Source of the DNA: an uncultured Aquimarina sp.
GTDB taxonomy: Bacteria > Bacteroidota > Bacteroidia > Flavobacteriales > Flavobacteriaceae
Reading direction: 5' to 3'
Length of the DNA stretch: 64,000 nucleotides
NCBI GenBank assembly: GCA_947498595.1
Contig: CANMKX010000002.1
Span: 124,001-188,000, forward strand
In this document: positions 52,396 through 61,945 of the stretch, one piece after another
Position numbering within the stretch: the stretch's first letter is position 1
Layout of the letters: the number at the start of each line of letters is the position of its first letter
The notes under the pieces: generated by a model
What the model was told of the DNA's origin: nothing
The model's input: the letters and a program-made list of their open reading frames with translations, nothing else
The model's database searches: none
Position numbers and translations under genes: made by a program

Positions 52396-54918
52396 ATGTC
52401 AATATCTTTTTGGAGTAGACAAAAAACATCTATAAACCATCCGTATAGTCATCAAATACAAGAAGATTTCAAAAAAAAGATACGCTCTATTAAAGAGAAT
52501 AAAAGAGCAGAAGAAACACGAAAAGTTGTTCACGATTCATTATTAAAAATGAAAAATGAATTCGATGAAAAATATCTTTTTCAAAAAGGAAGCTTTTCTA
52601 AAAAAAGGCAATCAGCATTAAAAAAAATAACCTCGAACTTTGCTTCTCAAGAGTTTAAAGATGTATTCAACAACAATGGACAAAATTCTCAGGAAACTAT
52701 CGAAGATAGTATAGGAAAGTGTACAATTTCTACTGGCACAATTGCAAATTTTTTAAAAAAAAATTTTATAAATAATGATTCAATAAATTTTGTAGGTAAA
52801 ACTCACGATTATATTGCAGTATACCTCAATTACAAAGGATTTAATCATGCTAAAATAACTATAGAAAAAAAAAGAAAAACTAATTCTTTTTTTGCAACTT
52901 ATGGTATTAGCATTTTAATAATTGCTATACTTCTTTTTGGTTATTATTCATTTCCCTCTCTAATGAATGATTATACTAATAAAGAAACACCTATACCTAA
53001 GTCCAAAGAAAGAAAAATTCAGGCTTTTTCCACTCCATCACCAAAAGATTCCTTGAGAGTTTTAATTACTAGATTCGGAAGCGATAATACTTTTGGCGAA
53101 GCTATAAAAAACCGTATTCATGAAGTAGCAGAAAGAGATAGCTTACCAATAAAGGCTATTTATTTAAAAAGTATACTTTCTCCTAATTCTATAAAAGGAG
53201 AAACAAAGCCTATTATAAAAAAATATAATGTTGATTTATTACTTTATGGAAAGATCTCGGAGTTTAATGCAACAATACAAAAAGCAAAAGGTTATTTGAA
53301 ATATGAAGTTTCAGATACATTACATAATCTTTTAAGTGCATATGAAAAAGAAAAGTTAAAAGAACGAAGAGGTGCCAAAATTAATAACATTATAGAAACT
53401 ATAGAAGAACAAAAAGAGGTTATTTATAACGAATCTTTTGATGCTTGGTTAAAAGGAGTTGCATCTTATAAACTAGGAAAGCAAAATGATGAGTTTTTTT
53501 ATATTAATCCCGATCTCTCCCCTAAAGAAAGAGCAAAGAAATTATATGACAGAGCCACTTTAATTAAAGGGTATTATACAAAGCAAGCTTATAATGATTT
53601 AATCGAAGCAGCTGAACTCGATACTATTAATTTGGCAGTAAATCAGGATTTATGTAAAAGATTTATTTTTCAAAATAAAAAAGGAATAAAATACTGTGAT
53701 AGATTAGTAAAACTTCAGCCAACAGCAGAAAATTATATTGCAAGAGGGGTTTATCAAAGATTTAACTCTTCGAGTGATAAAAATGGGATTGTCTATTTTG
53801 AAGATAATTATAAAGAAAACGTATTATCTAATTTTCATAAAGCTTTAGAATTAGATCCCAACAACCCAAAGATATATTTATGCGCCATTAAATATCTTAG
53901 TTCTGGAAGTATTTATGCAGGGTTTGCAGAGGATATTAGAGATGATGCTACTATGATGGCAGGTATATATGTAAACAAAGGACTTAGACTAGCTAAAAAA
54001 CAGTTTGATAGGAGTTTGACTTCACGCAAAATTTTAGCGGAATTATATGATGCTAGGGCTTATTATAATTCTTTTATAGCTTACAAACAACAAGATACTA
54101 TTACTGCTATTAGTGATTTACTTAATGCTATAAAGTTTGATCCTCAAAACAATAGGTATAAAAAAAACCTTTTGAGAATTTATAAAAAACAGAAAAAAAA
54201 TAATAGAGTTATAGGACTTTATAATTCAATGATAAGAAGTGAGCCCTTAAACATAAAACTCTATAAAGAGAAAGCTATATTTTTCAAAAACTTAAAAAGT
54301 AAAGATAGTATTATTGAAACTTATAAAAAGGCGGTAGCTCTAAAATTAGAAGAAGGGCATTATTTACTCGGAGTATCTTATTTAGAGTTTAAAGATTCTA
54401 TCCATGACCTACTAGCTTTAAAAAATTTTAATGAAGCTATAAAAAAAGATAGTTCTAAGCCTTATTATTACACTAAAAGAATAGAGGTTTATGAACGATT
54501 GAAACGACTAAAGAAAAAAGAAAGAGAGGAAATAAACTGCTTAATCTTTAAAGATTATAAAAAAAAGTTTTTGTTACAAAATTATAAGGGACTACATCAT
54601 AATATAAATTTTTATAGATTTTCCCAGAATTATGACGAAGCAATTAATATTTGTGAAGAGGCTATTTTAAAACACCCTTTTAATTACGAAGGCTATAATT
54701 GTAAGATAAAATTTCATGAACAAAAAAAGGAATATTCTAAAGCTATAAATGTATGCAAACAAGCTTTGGAGCTTCAAATTAATGATGTTTTTTTCTATGA
54801 AAAAATAATCAAATTATGTTTAAAAAATAAAGATACTCTTAAAGGGCAAAAGTATTATAAGGATTTTATTAAACTAGATATGAAAAATAATCATCAAGCA
54901 TTAATCAATTTGTTTTAG
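52396..54918 (+). CDS. TPR-rich membrane protein ending in the attachment site
   Basis: 840 residues. An N-terminal ~170-residue domain (with TISTGTIANFLKKNFI) precedes one transmembrane helix (YGISILIIAILLFGYYSF), a PD-like domain (LRVLITRFGSDNTFGEAIKNRIHEVAER ... YNVDLLLYGKISEFNA), and a long array of TPR-like helices to the end. The last codons (NNHQALINLF-stop) lie in the block that is repeated outside attL, and the stop TAG is part of an arm-like TGTTTTAG box. Function unknown; the layout suggests a signalling scaffold. Confidence 0.7.
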   Translation: MSISFWSRQKTSINHPYSHQIQEDFKKKIRSIKENKRAEETRKVVHDSLLKMKNEFDEKYLFQKGSFSKKRQSALKKITSNFASQEFKDVFNNNGQNSQETIEDSIGKCTISTGTIANFLKKNFINNDSINFVGKTHDYIAVYLNYKGFNHAKITIEKKRKTNSFFATYGISILIIAILLFGYYSFPSLMNDYTNKETPIPKSKERKIQAFSTPSPKDSLRVLITRFGSDNTFGEAIKNRIHEVAERDSLPIKAIYLKSILSPNSIKGETKPIIKKYNVDLLLYGKISEFNATIQKAKGYLKYEVSDTLHNLLSAYEKEKLKERRGAKINNIIETIEEQKEVIYNESFDAWLKGVASYKLGKQNDEFFYINPDLSPKERAKKLYDRATLIKGYYTKQAYNDLIEAAELDTINLAVNQDLCKRFIFQNKKGIKYCDRLVKLQPTAENYIARGVYQRFNSSSDKNGIVYFEDNYKENVLSNFHKALELDPNNPKIYLCAIKYLSSGSIYAGFAEDIRDDATMMAGIYVNKGLRLAKKQFDRSLTSRKILAELYDARAYYNSFIAYKQQDTITAISDLLNAIKFDPQNNRYKKNLLRIYKKQKKNNRVIGLYNSMIRSEPLNIKLYKEKAIFFKNLKSKDSIIETYKKAVALKLEEGHYLLGVSYLEFKDSIHDLLALKNFNEAIKKDSSKPYYYTKRIEVYERLKRLKKKEREEINCLIFKDYKKKFLLQNYKGLHHNINFYRFSQNYDEAINICEEAILKHPFNYEGYNCKIKFHEQKKEYSKAINVCKQALELQINDVFFYEKIIKLCLKNKDTLKGQKYYKDFIKLDMKNNHQALINLF

Positions 54919-54976
54919 ATATGTTTTAGGAAAGAAACAAAAAAAGCTTCACATTTCTGTGAAGCCTTGATTTTAG
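54884..54976. repeat. Right-end block repeated outside attL
   Basis: Counterpart of 17744-17832. It covers the last codons of the TPR gene, the tandem boxes TGTTTTAG-ATA-TGTTTTAG (54911-54929, 11-bp period) and a tRNA terminator hairpin (54941-54965). Confidence 0.75.
54941..54965 (-). terminator. Terminator of tRNA-fMet (element-borne copy)
   Basis: On the minus strand GCTTCACA-gaaa-TGTGAAGC followed by TTTTTTTG, directly behind the tRNA. It replaces the chromosomal terminator left at 17801 and differs from it by a compensated base pair. Confidence 0.8.
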
Positions 54977-55052
<76 letters not shown>

Positions 55053-55166
55053 ATATTGGATTGCAAATATACAACCTAATTCCGGTTTGGCAATATTTTT
55101 TTTATGTTTTTTTTACATTTCCACAAAACAACACCTAAATAGCTGACTATCAGTTAATAAACATTG

Positions 55167-56492
55167 TTATTTTGTATCTAATAGTTTTCCTGAAAGTTGT
55201 AGTAGTTGAATTTCAGCGTTTTTAGCTTCATATTTAGCACTACTTAAGCTTAATTCTGCATTTAATAAGTCTACTTGTGCTTGTCTATAGTTTATAGAAT
55301 TTATTTGCCCCAACTTATATCGTTCGTTTGTTAATTCAAAATTACGCTTATTAGTATCTCTGTTTCTTTCTTGTACTTTTAAGGTATATAATCTATTTTG
55401 ATACGTTTCCCAAGCATTATTTATGTCTCTATCTAACTGTTGTTCTAATTGTTCTTTATTAATTTCACGAGAATCTACAGCTATTTTTGCGTTTTGAACT
55501 CTGTTTCTAGTTGTTCCTCCGTCAAAAATATTCCATGATAAAGAAACTCCTCCATTAATTCCTTGTTGAGTTGAAGTAGCTGGAGAAAACTGATTGACAG
55601 GTTCGTTATTAGAACTATTCCATGAATACCCTCCATTAACTCCTACAGTTGGCATCCATCCTGCTCTATTTATCTTTATATCATATTTACTTAATTCAAT
55701 ATTTTTTTGAGCTTGTAATAATCCTACATTATTTAACTTCCCAGCTTCAACAAGTTTTTCTCTTTCTATATCAATCTTATAATCGACGGCCGTATCAACT
55801 TTAAAGTCAGTTGTAACATTTCTTCCCATTAATACGTTAAGATCTCTTTTTGCATTTGCTAACTGTCTATTAACTTCTAAATAAGTAACGCTATCATTAT
55901 TTACAATCACTTCAGCATTTAACACATCTAGTTTGGTATTTTGTCCGTATTCAAAATTATACTCGGTTCGTTTCATCCGCTCTTTTGAAACTTCTAAAAT
56001 CTCTTGTTGATTTTTCTGATTTTCTGTCAACCTAGCTATTTCATAATACGACGTATACAATTGTACAACTGTATTCTCTAGTATTTGTCTTGCTTGTAAC
56101 TCTGTTAAGTTTTTTGTTTCCTGCAATCGTTTTAATGTATATTTTCGATTAAATCCATCAAATAATGTATAATCTAATCTAACAGATGCATTATACGATC
56201 TTGATTCGGCTCCATTAACTTCATTACTGTCTCCGCTAGCAAAGGTTGTTTCGCTATCATTCTTATTATAGTTTGCTCCTGCACTACTCGATACTCGTGG
56301 TAAATATCCACTATTAAGAATTCCTTTATTATTATCTGCTACGGCAATATCATTATGAGATACTTTAATATCATAATTATTAGTCATCGCAATATTAATA
56401 GCCTCTTCTTTTGTTAATAGTTCTTGTGCATTTAATTTCACACTTCCTATTGTCATAAGGATTACTCCTATTATATATACTCTTAATTGCAT
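55167..56492 (-). CDS. TolC-family outer-membrane efflux protein
   Basis: 441 residues from the ATG at 56492, which has GGGAG eight bases upstream and gives a good signal peptide (QLRVYIIGVILMTIGSVKLNAQ); the ORF-track start would overlap the RND gene. Two OEP repeats with long coiled-coil helices (~25-240 and ~245-440). It forms the exit channel for the RND pump encoded upstream. Last gene of the efflux operon. Confidence 0.88.
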   Translation of the reverse strand: MQLRVYIIGVILMTIGSVKLNAQELLTKEEAINIAMTNNYDIKVSHNDIAVADNNKGILNSGYLPRVSSSAGANYNKNDSETTFASGDSNEVNGAESRSYNASVRLDYTLFDGFNRKYTLKRLQETKNLTELQARQILENTVVQLYTSYYEIARLTENQKNQQEILEVSKERMKRTEYNFEYGQNTKLDVLNAEVIVNNDSVTYLEVNRQLANAKRDLNVLMGRNVTTDFKVDTAVDYKIDIEREKLVEAGKLNNVGLLQAQKNIELSKYDIKINRAGWMPTVGVNGGYSWNSSNNEPVNQFSPATSTQQGINGGVSLSWNIFDGGTTRNRVQNAKIAVDSREINKEQLEQQLDRDINNAWETYQNRLYTLKVQERNRDTNKRNFELTNERYKLGQINSINYRQAQVDLLNAELSLSSAKYEAKNAEIQLLQLSGKLLDTK

Positions 56493-56505
56493 ATTCTCCC
56501 TATGA

Positions 56506-59500
56506 TTAAATATTCCCTTCTTTTTCATCTGCCTCTGATTTCAATTCTATTATTGCGCGCTCAACTTGCTCTTTATTTGGTTTCTTTCCATCCATTAACC
56601 ATTTAAAATTCACTTTAAATCCGTTTGATATAGATAATAAAACGGGTAATGTAAGTAAGGTTAATAAGGTAGCAATACTAATTCCATACGCTATTGATAT
56701 AGCCATTGGTATTAGGAATTGTGCTTGACGGCTTGTTTCTAAAATTAATGGTGCTAAACCTGCTACTGTAGTTATTGTCGTTAAAAAGATAGCTCTAAAA
56801 CGTGATTTCCCAGCTTCAAATAAGGCTTCCTCATATTTCATCCCTTCTTTGAGGTATGTATTAAATTTACTAATCAATACAAGGCCATCATTTACCATAA
56901 TTCCTATCAAAGCAATGATTCCTAGCATTGATAATATATTTACAGCAAATCCATGTAACCAATGTCCCCATGCTACACCTATCAAACTAAATGGTACCAT
57001 AATCAAAAGCATGAAAGGTTGTCCATAAGATCTAAATGTGAATACAATTACGATATAAATTAGTAATAGTATTACTGGGCCAACCACAGCTGCAGATCCA
57101 GATACTTTGGAAGCCTCTCGATTTTGACCTTCGTATAATGCTGTAACAGATGGATATTTACCTACAATCTCAGGCATTATTCTACTTTTAATATCTGCTA
57201 ATACGTCTGTTGCGCTTGCTTTGCGATCTTTCATATCTGCATCCACTCTAATTTCTCGTTGTCCATTTAGGTGATTGATCGATATTTCTCCTCTTTCGAT
57301 TTCATAAGTCGCAATTTCAGATAAAGGAACTCTATCTCCTGTTGCTGTTGCAATACGCATTTCGTCTAAATTCTTAATAGATGATCGTTCTTTTTTATCA
57401 TAACGAACCCATACTTTTATTTCATCTTGTCCTCGTTGAAAACGTTGTACTTGCAATCCAAAGAATCCGCTTCGTACTTGTGACATCACCTCATTAAGTG
57501 TCAATCCTAAAGTATATGCATTATTCTTTAGTTTAATTTTAATTTCTTTAATTCCTGAAGGGTCATTATCCGCAACATCTTTTAGCTCTATGTTTTTACT
57601 GAGTTCTTCTTTCAGTTCTATTTTAGCCGCTTTTAACTCTTTAATATTATTACTTAGTAAAGAGACAGATACAGGTTTTCCTCCAAAATTACCTCCGGAA
57701 CCAAATGTCAATGTTTCTACACCATAAATTTTACCCGCTTTATCTCTAATTGCATTGGTAACTTCTCCTGATGTAAAATCTCTTCTTTCTCCTGGTAATA
57801 AATTAATATTTAATGAAGCCGAAGCACTTCCTGGCCCAATTCTTTTTATTACATTTTTAACGACATTTTCATCTCCTGTTTGTTTTTCTGAAAACTCTTC
57901 ATTTACTTCCCAAGCAGCAGTTTCAATCAACGAAATAATAGAATCTGTTATTACCTCATTTGTTCCTTGTGGCATTTTTAAGTTAATAGAAATTCTATCA
58001 CTTGCAATTGATGGAAAAAATGTTCCTCTAATAATACCTCCTTGGAATGCTCCAAGAGTTATCACTAATAATGCTATCGGAATAACTAATCCAAAAAATT
58101 TATTTTGTAATACAAATCGTAATGCTGGTGCATATAGCTTATCTCGCATATAATCCATAAAACGCTCTGCATATATATTGAATTTATATATTTTCTGCCC
58201 TCTTTTTAATGCTTTAGAATGTGCTACATGGGCTGGTAAAATAATTAGTGCTTCAACCAATGAAATCACTAAGGTAAGTGTTACTACTGTTGAAACTTCT
58301 CCAAAAAAGTCTCCAATATTACCGTCTAAGAAAAAGAATACAGAAAAAGCTAATACAGTAGTTGTTATTGCTGATATAATTGGTGGAACAACTTCCATAG
58401 TACCATCAATTGCTGCTTGTATAGGATTTTTACCTTTCTCATAATGATGGTATATATTTTCTGAAATTACAATTCCATCATCAACAAGAATACCGATTAC
58501 AATAATCATCCCAAATAGTGATAATACATTTATCGTTACATCAAAATAACCTGCTAGCATGAACATTCCAAAAAAGGCTACTGGTAACCCTGCTGCAACC
58601 CAAAAAGCTAGTCTCGGTCTTAAAAATAACGACAAAAACAATAACACTAATAGCATTCCTTGCCATGCATTTTTAAACAATAACTGTGTACGTTCTCTTA
58701 ATGTAATAGAAGAATCTCTTGTTATTTCTAACTGAATATTATCTCTTTGACTATTAAATTTCTCTATATATTCATTGATCTTTTCTGCTGAGCTTAATAA
58801 ATCTTCATTATTGGTATTACTTACTTGTATACGAACAGCTATATTACCGTTAAAATAACTACGGTTGGGTGTTTCATTCCATCGATCTACAACTGTTGCA
58901 ATATCTTTTAGTCTAATTATATTTCCTGAAGCATCTGCTCTTACTACTAAATTGTCTAATTCATCACCATAATAAGATCTATTATTCGCTCTTATTAAAT
59001 ATTCTTCGGCTTCTGTTTTTATAGATCCTCCTGTTGTAAGTAGGTTTGAGTTTGCTACTGCATTTGCTACTTGACGAAATGTTAGATTGTATATTTTTAA
59101 ATCTTGTTCTCTTACGGCTATTTCTATTTCTTCTTCTGGATATCCTGAAATGGTAATTTGAGAAATCCCATCTATTCTCCGTAAATCATTTTCAACTTCT
59201 CTACCTATTTGTTTTAGTGTTTTTAAAGGAATTTGTTCTCCTGTTACAACAAAACTTATTGTCTCCGCAACACTTTCTACTTTTGCAATAACAGCTGGTT
59301 CCATACCTGTAGGGAAATTAGGAACTTTATCTACTGCATTTTTCACATCGGCTAAAACAACATCTATGTCGTATCCTTTTAATGTTTCTACAGTTAAACT
59401 TGCCGCATTTTCTGAAGAAGTAGACGTCACCCTATCAACACCTAGCAATCCTTTAAGATTATCTTCTATTTTTAAAATTACCCCCTCTTCTATTTCCTGA

Positions 59501-59670
59501 GGAGAAGCCCCTGGGTAAATTACATTTATCGTTATAAACTTTGAATCTACCAATGGAAAAAAGGAAGATCTCAATGTTGAATATCCCATATATCCTAATA
59601 TCACAAATGCAATGATTACGATATTTACTGCTACGGGATATTTTATAAAATATGATATGATTTTTTTCAA
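56506..59670 (-). CDS. RND efflux transporter (AcrB/MMPL-like)
   Basis: 1054 residues with the RND plan: helix 1 (YPVAVNIVIIAFVILGYMG), a periplasmic loop with VIYPGASPQEIEEGV, a bundle of helices with GILVDDGIVISENI (Asp pair in TM4) and its counterpart GIMVNDGLVLISKF in TM10, and a second porter domain. Drives proton-coupled export of drugs or lipids. The start is TTG (or ATT), with no ATG near. Operon: MarR, adaptor, pump, TolC. Confidence 0.92.
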   Translation of the reverse strand: MKKIISYFIKYPVAVNIVIIAFVILGYMGYSTLRSSFFPLVDSKFITINVIYPGASPQEIEEGVILKIEDNLKGLLGVDRVTSTSSENAASLTVETLKGYDIDVVLADVKNAVDKVPNFPTGMEPAVIAKVESVAETISFVVTGEQIPLKTLKQIGREVENDLRRIDGISQITISGYPEEEIEIAVREQDLKIYNLTFRQVANAVANSNLLTTGGSIKTEAEEYLIRANNRSYYGDELDNLVVRADASGNIIRLKDIATVVDRWNETPNRSYFNGNIAVRIQVSNTNNEDLLSSAEKINEYIEKFNSQRDNIQLEITRDSSITLRERTQLLFKNAWQGMLLVLLFLSLFLRPRLAFWVAAGLPVAFFGMFMLAGYFDVTINVLSLFGMIIVIGILVDDGIVISENIYHHYEKGKNPIQAAIDGTMEVVPPIISAITTTVLAFSVFFFLDGNIGDFFGEVSTVVTLTLVISLVEALIILPAHVAHSKALKRGQKIYKFNIYAERFMDYMRDKLYAPALRFVLQNKFFGLVIPIALLVITLGAFQGGIIRGTFFPSIASDRISINLKMPQGTNEVITDSIISLIETAAWEVNEEFSEKQTGDENVVKNVIKRIGPGSASASLNINLLPGERRDFTSGEVTNAIRDKAGKIYGVETLTFGSGGNFGGKPVSVSLLSNNIKELKAAKIELKEELSKNIELKDVADNDPSGIKEIKIKLKNNAYTLGLTLNEVMSQVRSGFFGLQVQRFQRGQDEIKVWVRYDKKERSSIKNLDEMRIATATGDRVPLSEIATYEIERGEISINHLNGQREIRVDADMKDRKASATDVLADIKSRIMPEIVGKYPSVTALYEGQNREASKVSGSAAVVGPVILLLIYIVIVFTFRSYGQPFMLLIMVPFSLIGVAWGHWLHGFAVNILSMLGIIALIGIMVNDGLVLISKFNTYLKEGMKYEEALFEAGKSRFRAIFLTTITTVAGLAPLILETSRQAQFLIPMAISIAYGISIATLLTLLTLPVLLSISNGFKVNFKWLMDGKKPNKEQVERAIIELKSEADEKEGNI

Positions 59671-59694
59671 AATTTCTTTCTTTTAATGCTTTCC

Positions 59695-60810
59695 TTATTT
59701 ATTTTCTGAAATCATTCTCACCTTCATTCCCGAATATCCTCCAGAAATTGGTTTATTAACTAGTTGTGTACCATCATTAAGTCCTCTAACTATTACCGTA
59801 TTTTCATTAAAGTAAATTGGTTTTATTTCTACTAAATCTAATACTGAGTCTTTTACAACGTATACAGATTTATTTTCTACCAATAATTTTCTTGAGATTT
59901 CATAAACGTTTGTTTCACTTTTTGCAGGTACTTTTGCTTCTAGATACATTCCTTCTCTTAAGTCTTTCCCTTTTACGTTTATATATACTTTTACCGTTTG
60001 TGTATTTTGATCTATTCGTCCGTTAATACGACTTACTGTTCCAGTCCAATTTTGCGTTTTTTCTAAGTCTTGTAATATTACTTCCTTCCCTTTTGAAAGA
60101 ATATTTACATATGCTGCATTGATAGACACTTCTAATTCGTATATGTTCGGATTTATAAATTCTCCCATTTTTTGACCAGCTCTAACTAAGGTTCCTTGTG
60201 TAACCAATACTTCTGTTAGTATACCGCTAAATGGTGCTCTTATGTTATATTTCAACAATCTAGCCTCTAAGTTTTTTATATTATAATAGGTAGCGTATAT
60301 ATTTTTTCCTGTTACAAAATACTTTTCTTTATCAGATGAGGTTTCTGGCAATTTTTGGACACTTTTATTAATGTCAAAATTCTGTAAGTATTGGTTCCAT
60401 TTGTCAAATGCTTCTGGATAATCTAATCTCATATCAGGCATTATGGATACAATTAGGTTTTGCAATGAGCTTTTTTGAGCTTGAAGAGTTGCGTAATGTT
60501 CTTCATTGTTAATTCTCAACAATGTTTCTCCTTTTCTATAATTAACTCCTGCTCTAAACTCTTTTCCTGTTGCCTGTAATACTCCTTGTACTTCTGTAAA
60601 TAACTCTACCTTATTTTTTGCAACCAAATTTCCATCTGCTGTAATCACAATAGGGATTTCATTATTTTTTATTGTTTCGGTAAATACAACTTTTTCGTTT
60701 TTTGAAATACTCTTAGGTGGCTGTTTTTTACTATTTTTAAAAAAGGTAGATAATCCAAAAGCTCCTACTAATATCAATATTCCGATTCCTGTTATAACTA
60801 TTTTCCTCAT
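59695..60810 (-). CDS. RND periplasmic adaptor (HlyD/AcrA family)
   Basis: 371 residues from the ATG at 60810. One N-terminal membrane helix (IVITGIGILILVGAFGLSTFF), a lipoyl/barrel-sandwich domain (NLVAKNKVELFTEVQGVLQATGKEFRAGVNYRKGETLLRI ... YNIRAPFSGILTEVLVTQGTLVRAGQKMGEF), and beta-barrel and membrane-proximal domains. It connects the RND pump with the TolC protein. Confidence 0.9.
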   Translation of the reverse strand: MRKIVITGIGILILVGAFGLSTFFKNSKKQPPKSISKNEKVVFTETIKNNEIPIVITADGNLVAKNKVELFTEVQGVLQATGKEFRAGVNYRKGETLLRINNEEHYATLQAQKSSLQNLIVSIMPDMRLDYPEAFDKWNQYLQNFDINKSVQKLPETSSDKEKYFVTGKNIYATYYNIKNLEARLLKYNIRAPFSGILTEVLVTQGTLVRAGQKMGEFINPNIYELEVSINAAYVNILSKGKEVILQDLEKTQNWTGTVSRINGRIDQNTQTVKVYINVKGKDLREGMYLEAKVPAKSETNVYEISRKLLVENKSVYVVKDSVLDLVEIKPIYFNENTVIVRGLNDGTQLVNKPISGGYSGMKVRMISENK

Positions 60811-60827
60811 CACTTTATTTTTGGCTG

Positions 60828-61280
60828 CTATAATGCTAGTTCTCTATTATGTTTTAAATTTTGCTGTATTCTTTGTAGTACAACTACAGCTGTTTCTATC
60901 TCTTCTATAGAAATTCCTTGTTGAAAGCTTGATACTATTTTTTTCATAATCGGTAGTGTCGATTGAAAAATTCTTCTTCCTTCTTCTGTAAGATAGATTA
61001 GCTTGATACGCTTATCTTCTTTTGAAGCTGTTCTTTTTACTAGTCCTTTTTTTTCCATTGTGTTCACTAATCGTGTTAAAGAGGTTTTATCTCTATTTGT
61101 TAAAAAGGCTAACTCTTGTTGTGCTCTACCATCTTGATTATTCAATATCTTTAAAAACACCCATTGAATTTTTGATAATTTAATTTGATGTTCTTGAAAT
61201 ACATCTTGAATGTATAGATCAATCATTTTTGTAGTCGTTCCCAACCAGTAGCCTAATGTTTTTTCAAAATTGGCTTCCAT
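60828..61280 (-). CDS. MarR family regulator of the efflux operon
   Basis: 150 residues with the MarR winged helix (QQELAFLTNRDKTSLTRLVNTMEKKGLVKRTASKEDKRIKLIYLTEEGRRIF). First gene of the efflux operon, 17 bases ahead of the adaptor, so probably a repressor relieved by pump substrates. Confidence 0.88.
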   Translation of the reverse strand: MEANFEKTLGYWLGTTTKMIDLYIQDVFQEHQIKLSKIQWVFLKILNNQDGRAQQELAFLTNRDKTSLTRLVNTMEKKGLVKRTASKEDKRIKLIYLTEEGRRIFQSTLPIMKKIVSSFQQGISIEEIETAVVVLQRIQQNLKHNRELAL

Positions 61281-61403
61281 CTTGTATTTTTTCCGTTTAC
61301 AAATGTAACAACATACTTATAATAGTTGCAGGTGCAACTATTATAAATTCATGTTAAATATTTATTTCATTCTGTGAGTTACATCACAAACTATTTGAAA
61401 ATC

Positions 61404-61438
61404 AAAAAGGGAGTTGTTTTTTAAACAACTCCCTTTTT
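61404..61438 (-). terminator. Terminator between the two MarR genes
   Basis: Perfect 16-bp hairpin AAAAAGGGAGTTGTTT / AAACAACTCCCTTTTT with a TTT loop. It separates the ABC-F/MarR transcript from the efflux operon. Confidence 0.85.
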
Positions 61439-61477
61439 GATTTTATAACGCTATTTCAAGACGTCATTCTTGTAAAT

Positions 61478-61933
61478 TTATTTTGCTAAATCTTCTATCT
61501 TAACTTTCATTTTCTTTAGCGCCTTTATTACGATTTCTAATTCTTCTGGCTCAAGGCTTTCTTGTACTTTAGGAATCAGGTCAAACATAATTGGTCTTAC
61601 TTTACCTATAATTTCTTTTCCAAAATCGGTTACATAAATCCTATTAACTCTTCGATCTTTCTCATCACTTATTCTTTCTACTAGATTTTTTGCTTCCATA
61701 GCATTTACTAGTCTAGTCATTGATGTTTTATCTCTGTGTGTTATAAAAGCTAGATCATTTTGAGGTTGCCCATCTTTAACATCTAATCGTTTTAACACAC
61801 TCCATTGCTCTTTTGTGATGTCTAATCCTTGTTCTTTAAATGCTTTTTGCACTAAAAATCCAAAATCATAATGTATTTTCCCTACCCATGATAATGCATG
61901 TGCATTTAAATCTATTTCTTTTGGGTTTTCCAT
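61478..61933 (-). CDS. MarR family regulator, second copy
   Basis: 151 residues, clearly paralogous to the regulator at 60828 (PQNDLAFITHRDKTSMTRLVNAMEAKNLVERISDEKDRRVNRIYVTDFGKEI). It starts 12 bases behind the ABC-F stop and is probably co-transcribed with it. Confidence 0.87.
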   Translation of the reverse strand: MENPKEIDLNAHALSWVGKIHYDFGFLVQKAFKEQGLDITKEQWSVLKRLDVKDGQPQNDLAFITHRDKTSMTRLVNAMEAKNLVERISDEKDRRVNRIYVTDFGKEIIGKVRPIMFDLIPKVQESLEPEELEIVIKALKKMKVKIEDLAK

Positions 61934-61945
61934 GTTTCCTCTTTA

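Noticed and set aside
57755-58153. 132-aa plus-strand frame inside the RND gene
   Set aside because: Shadow of a strongly conserved pump gene on the other strand.
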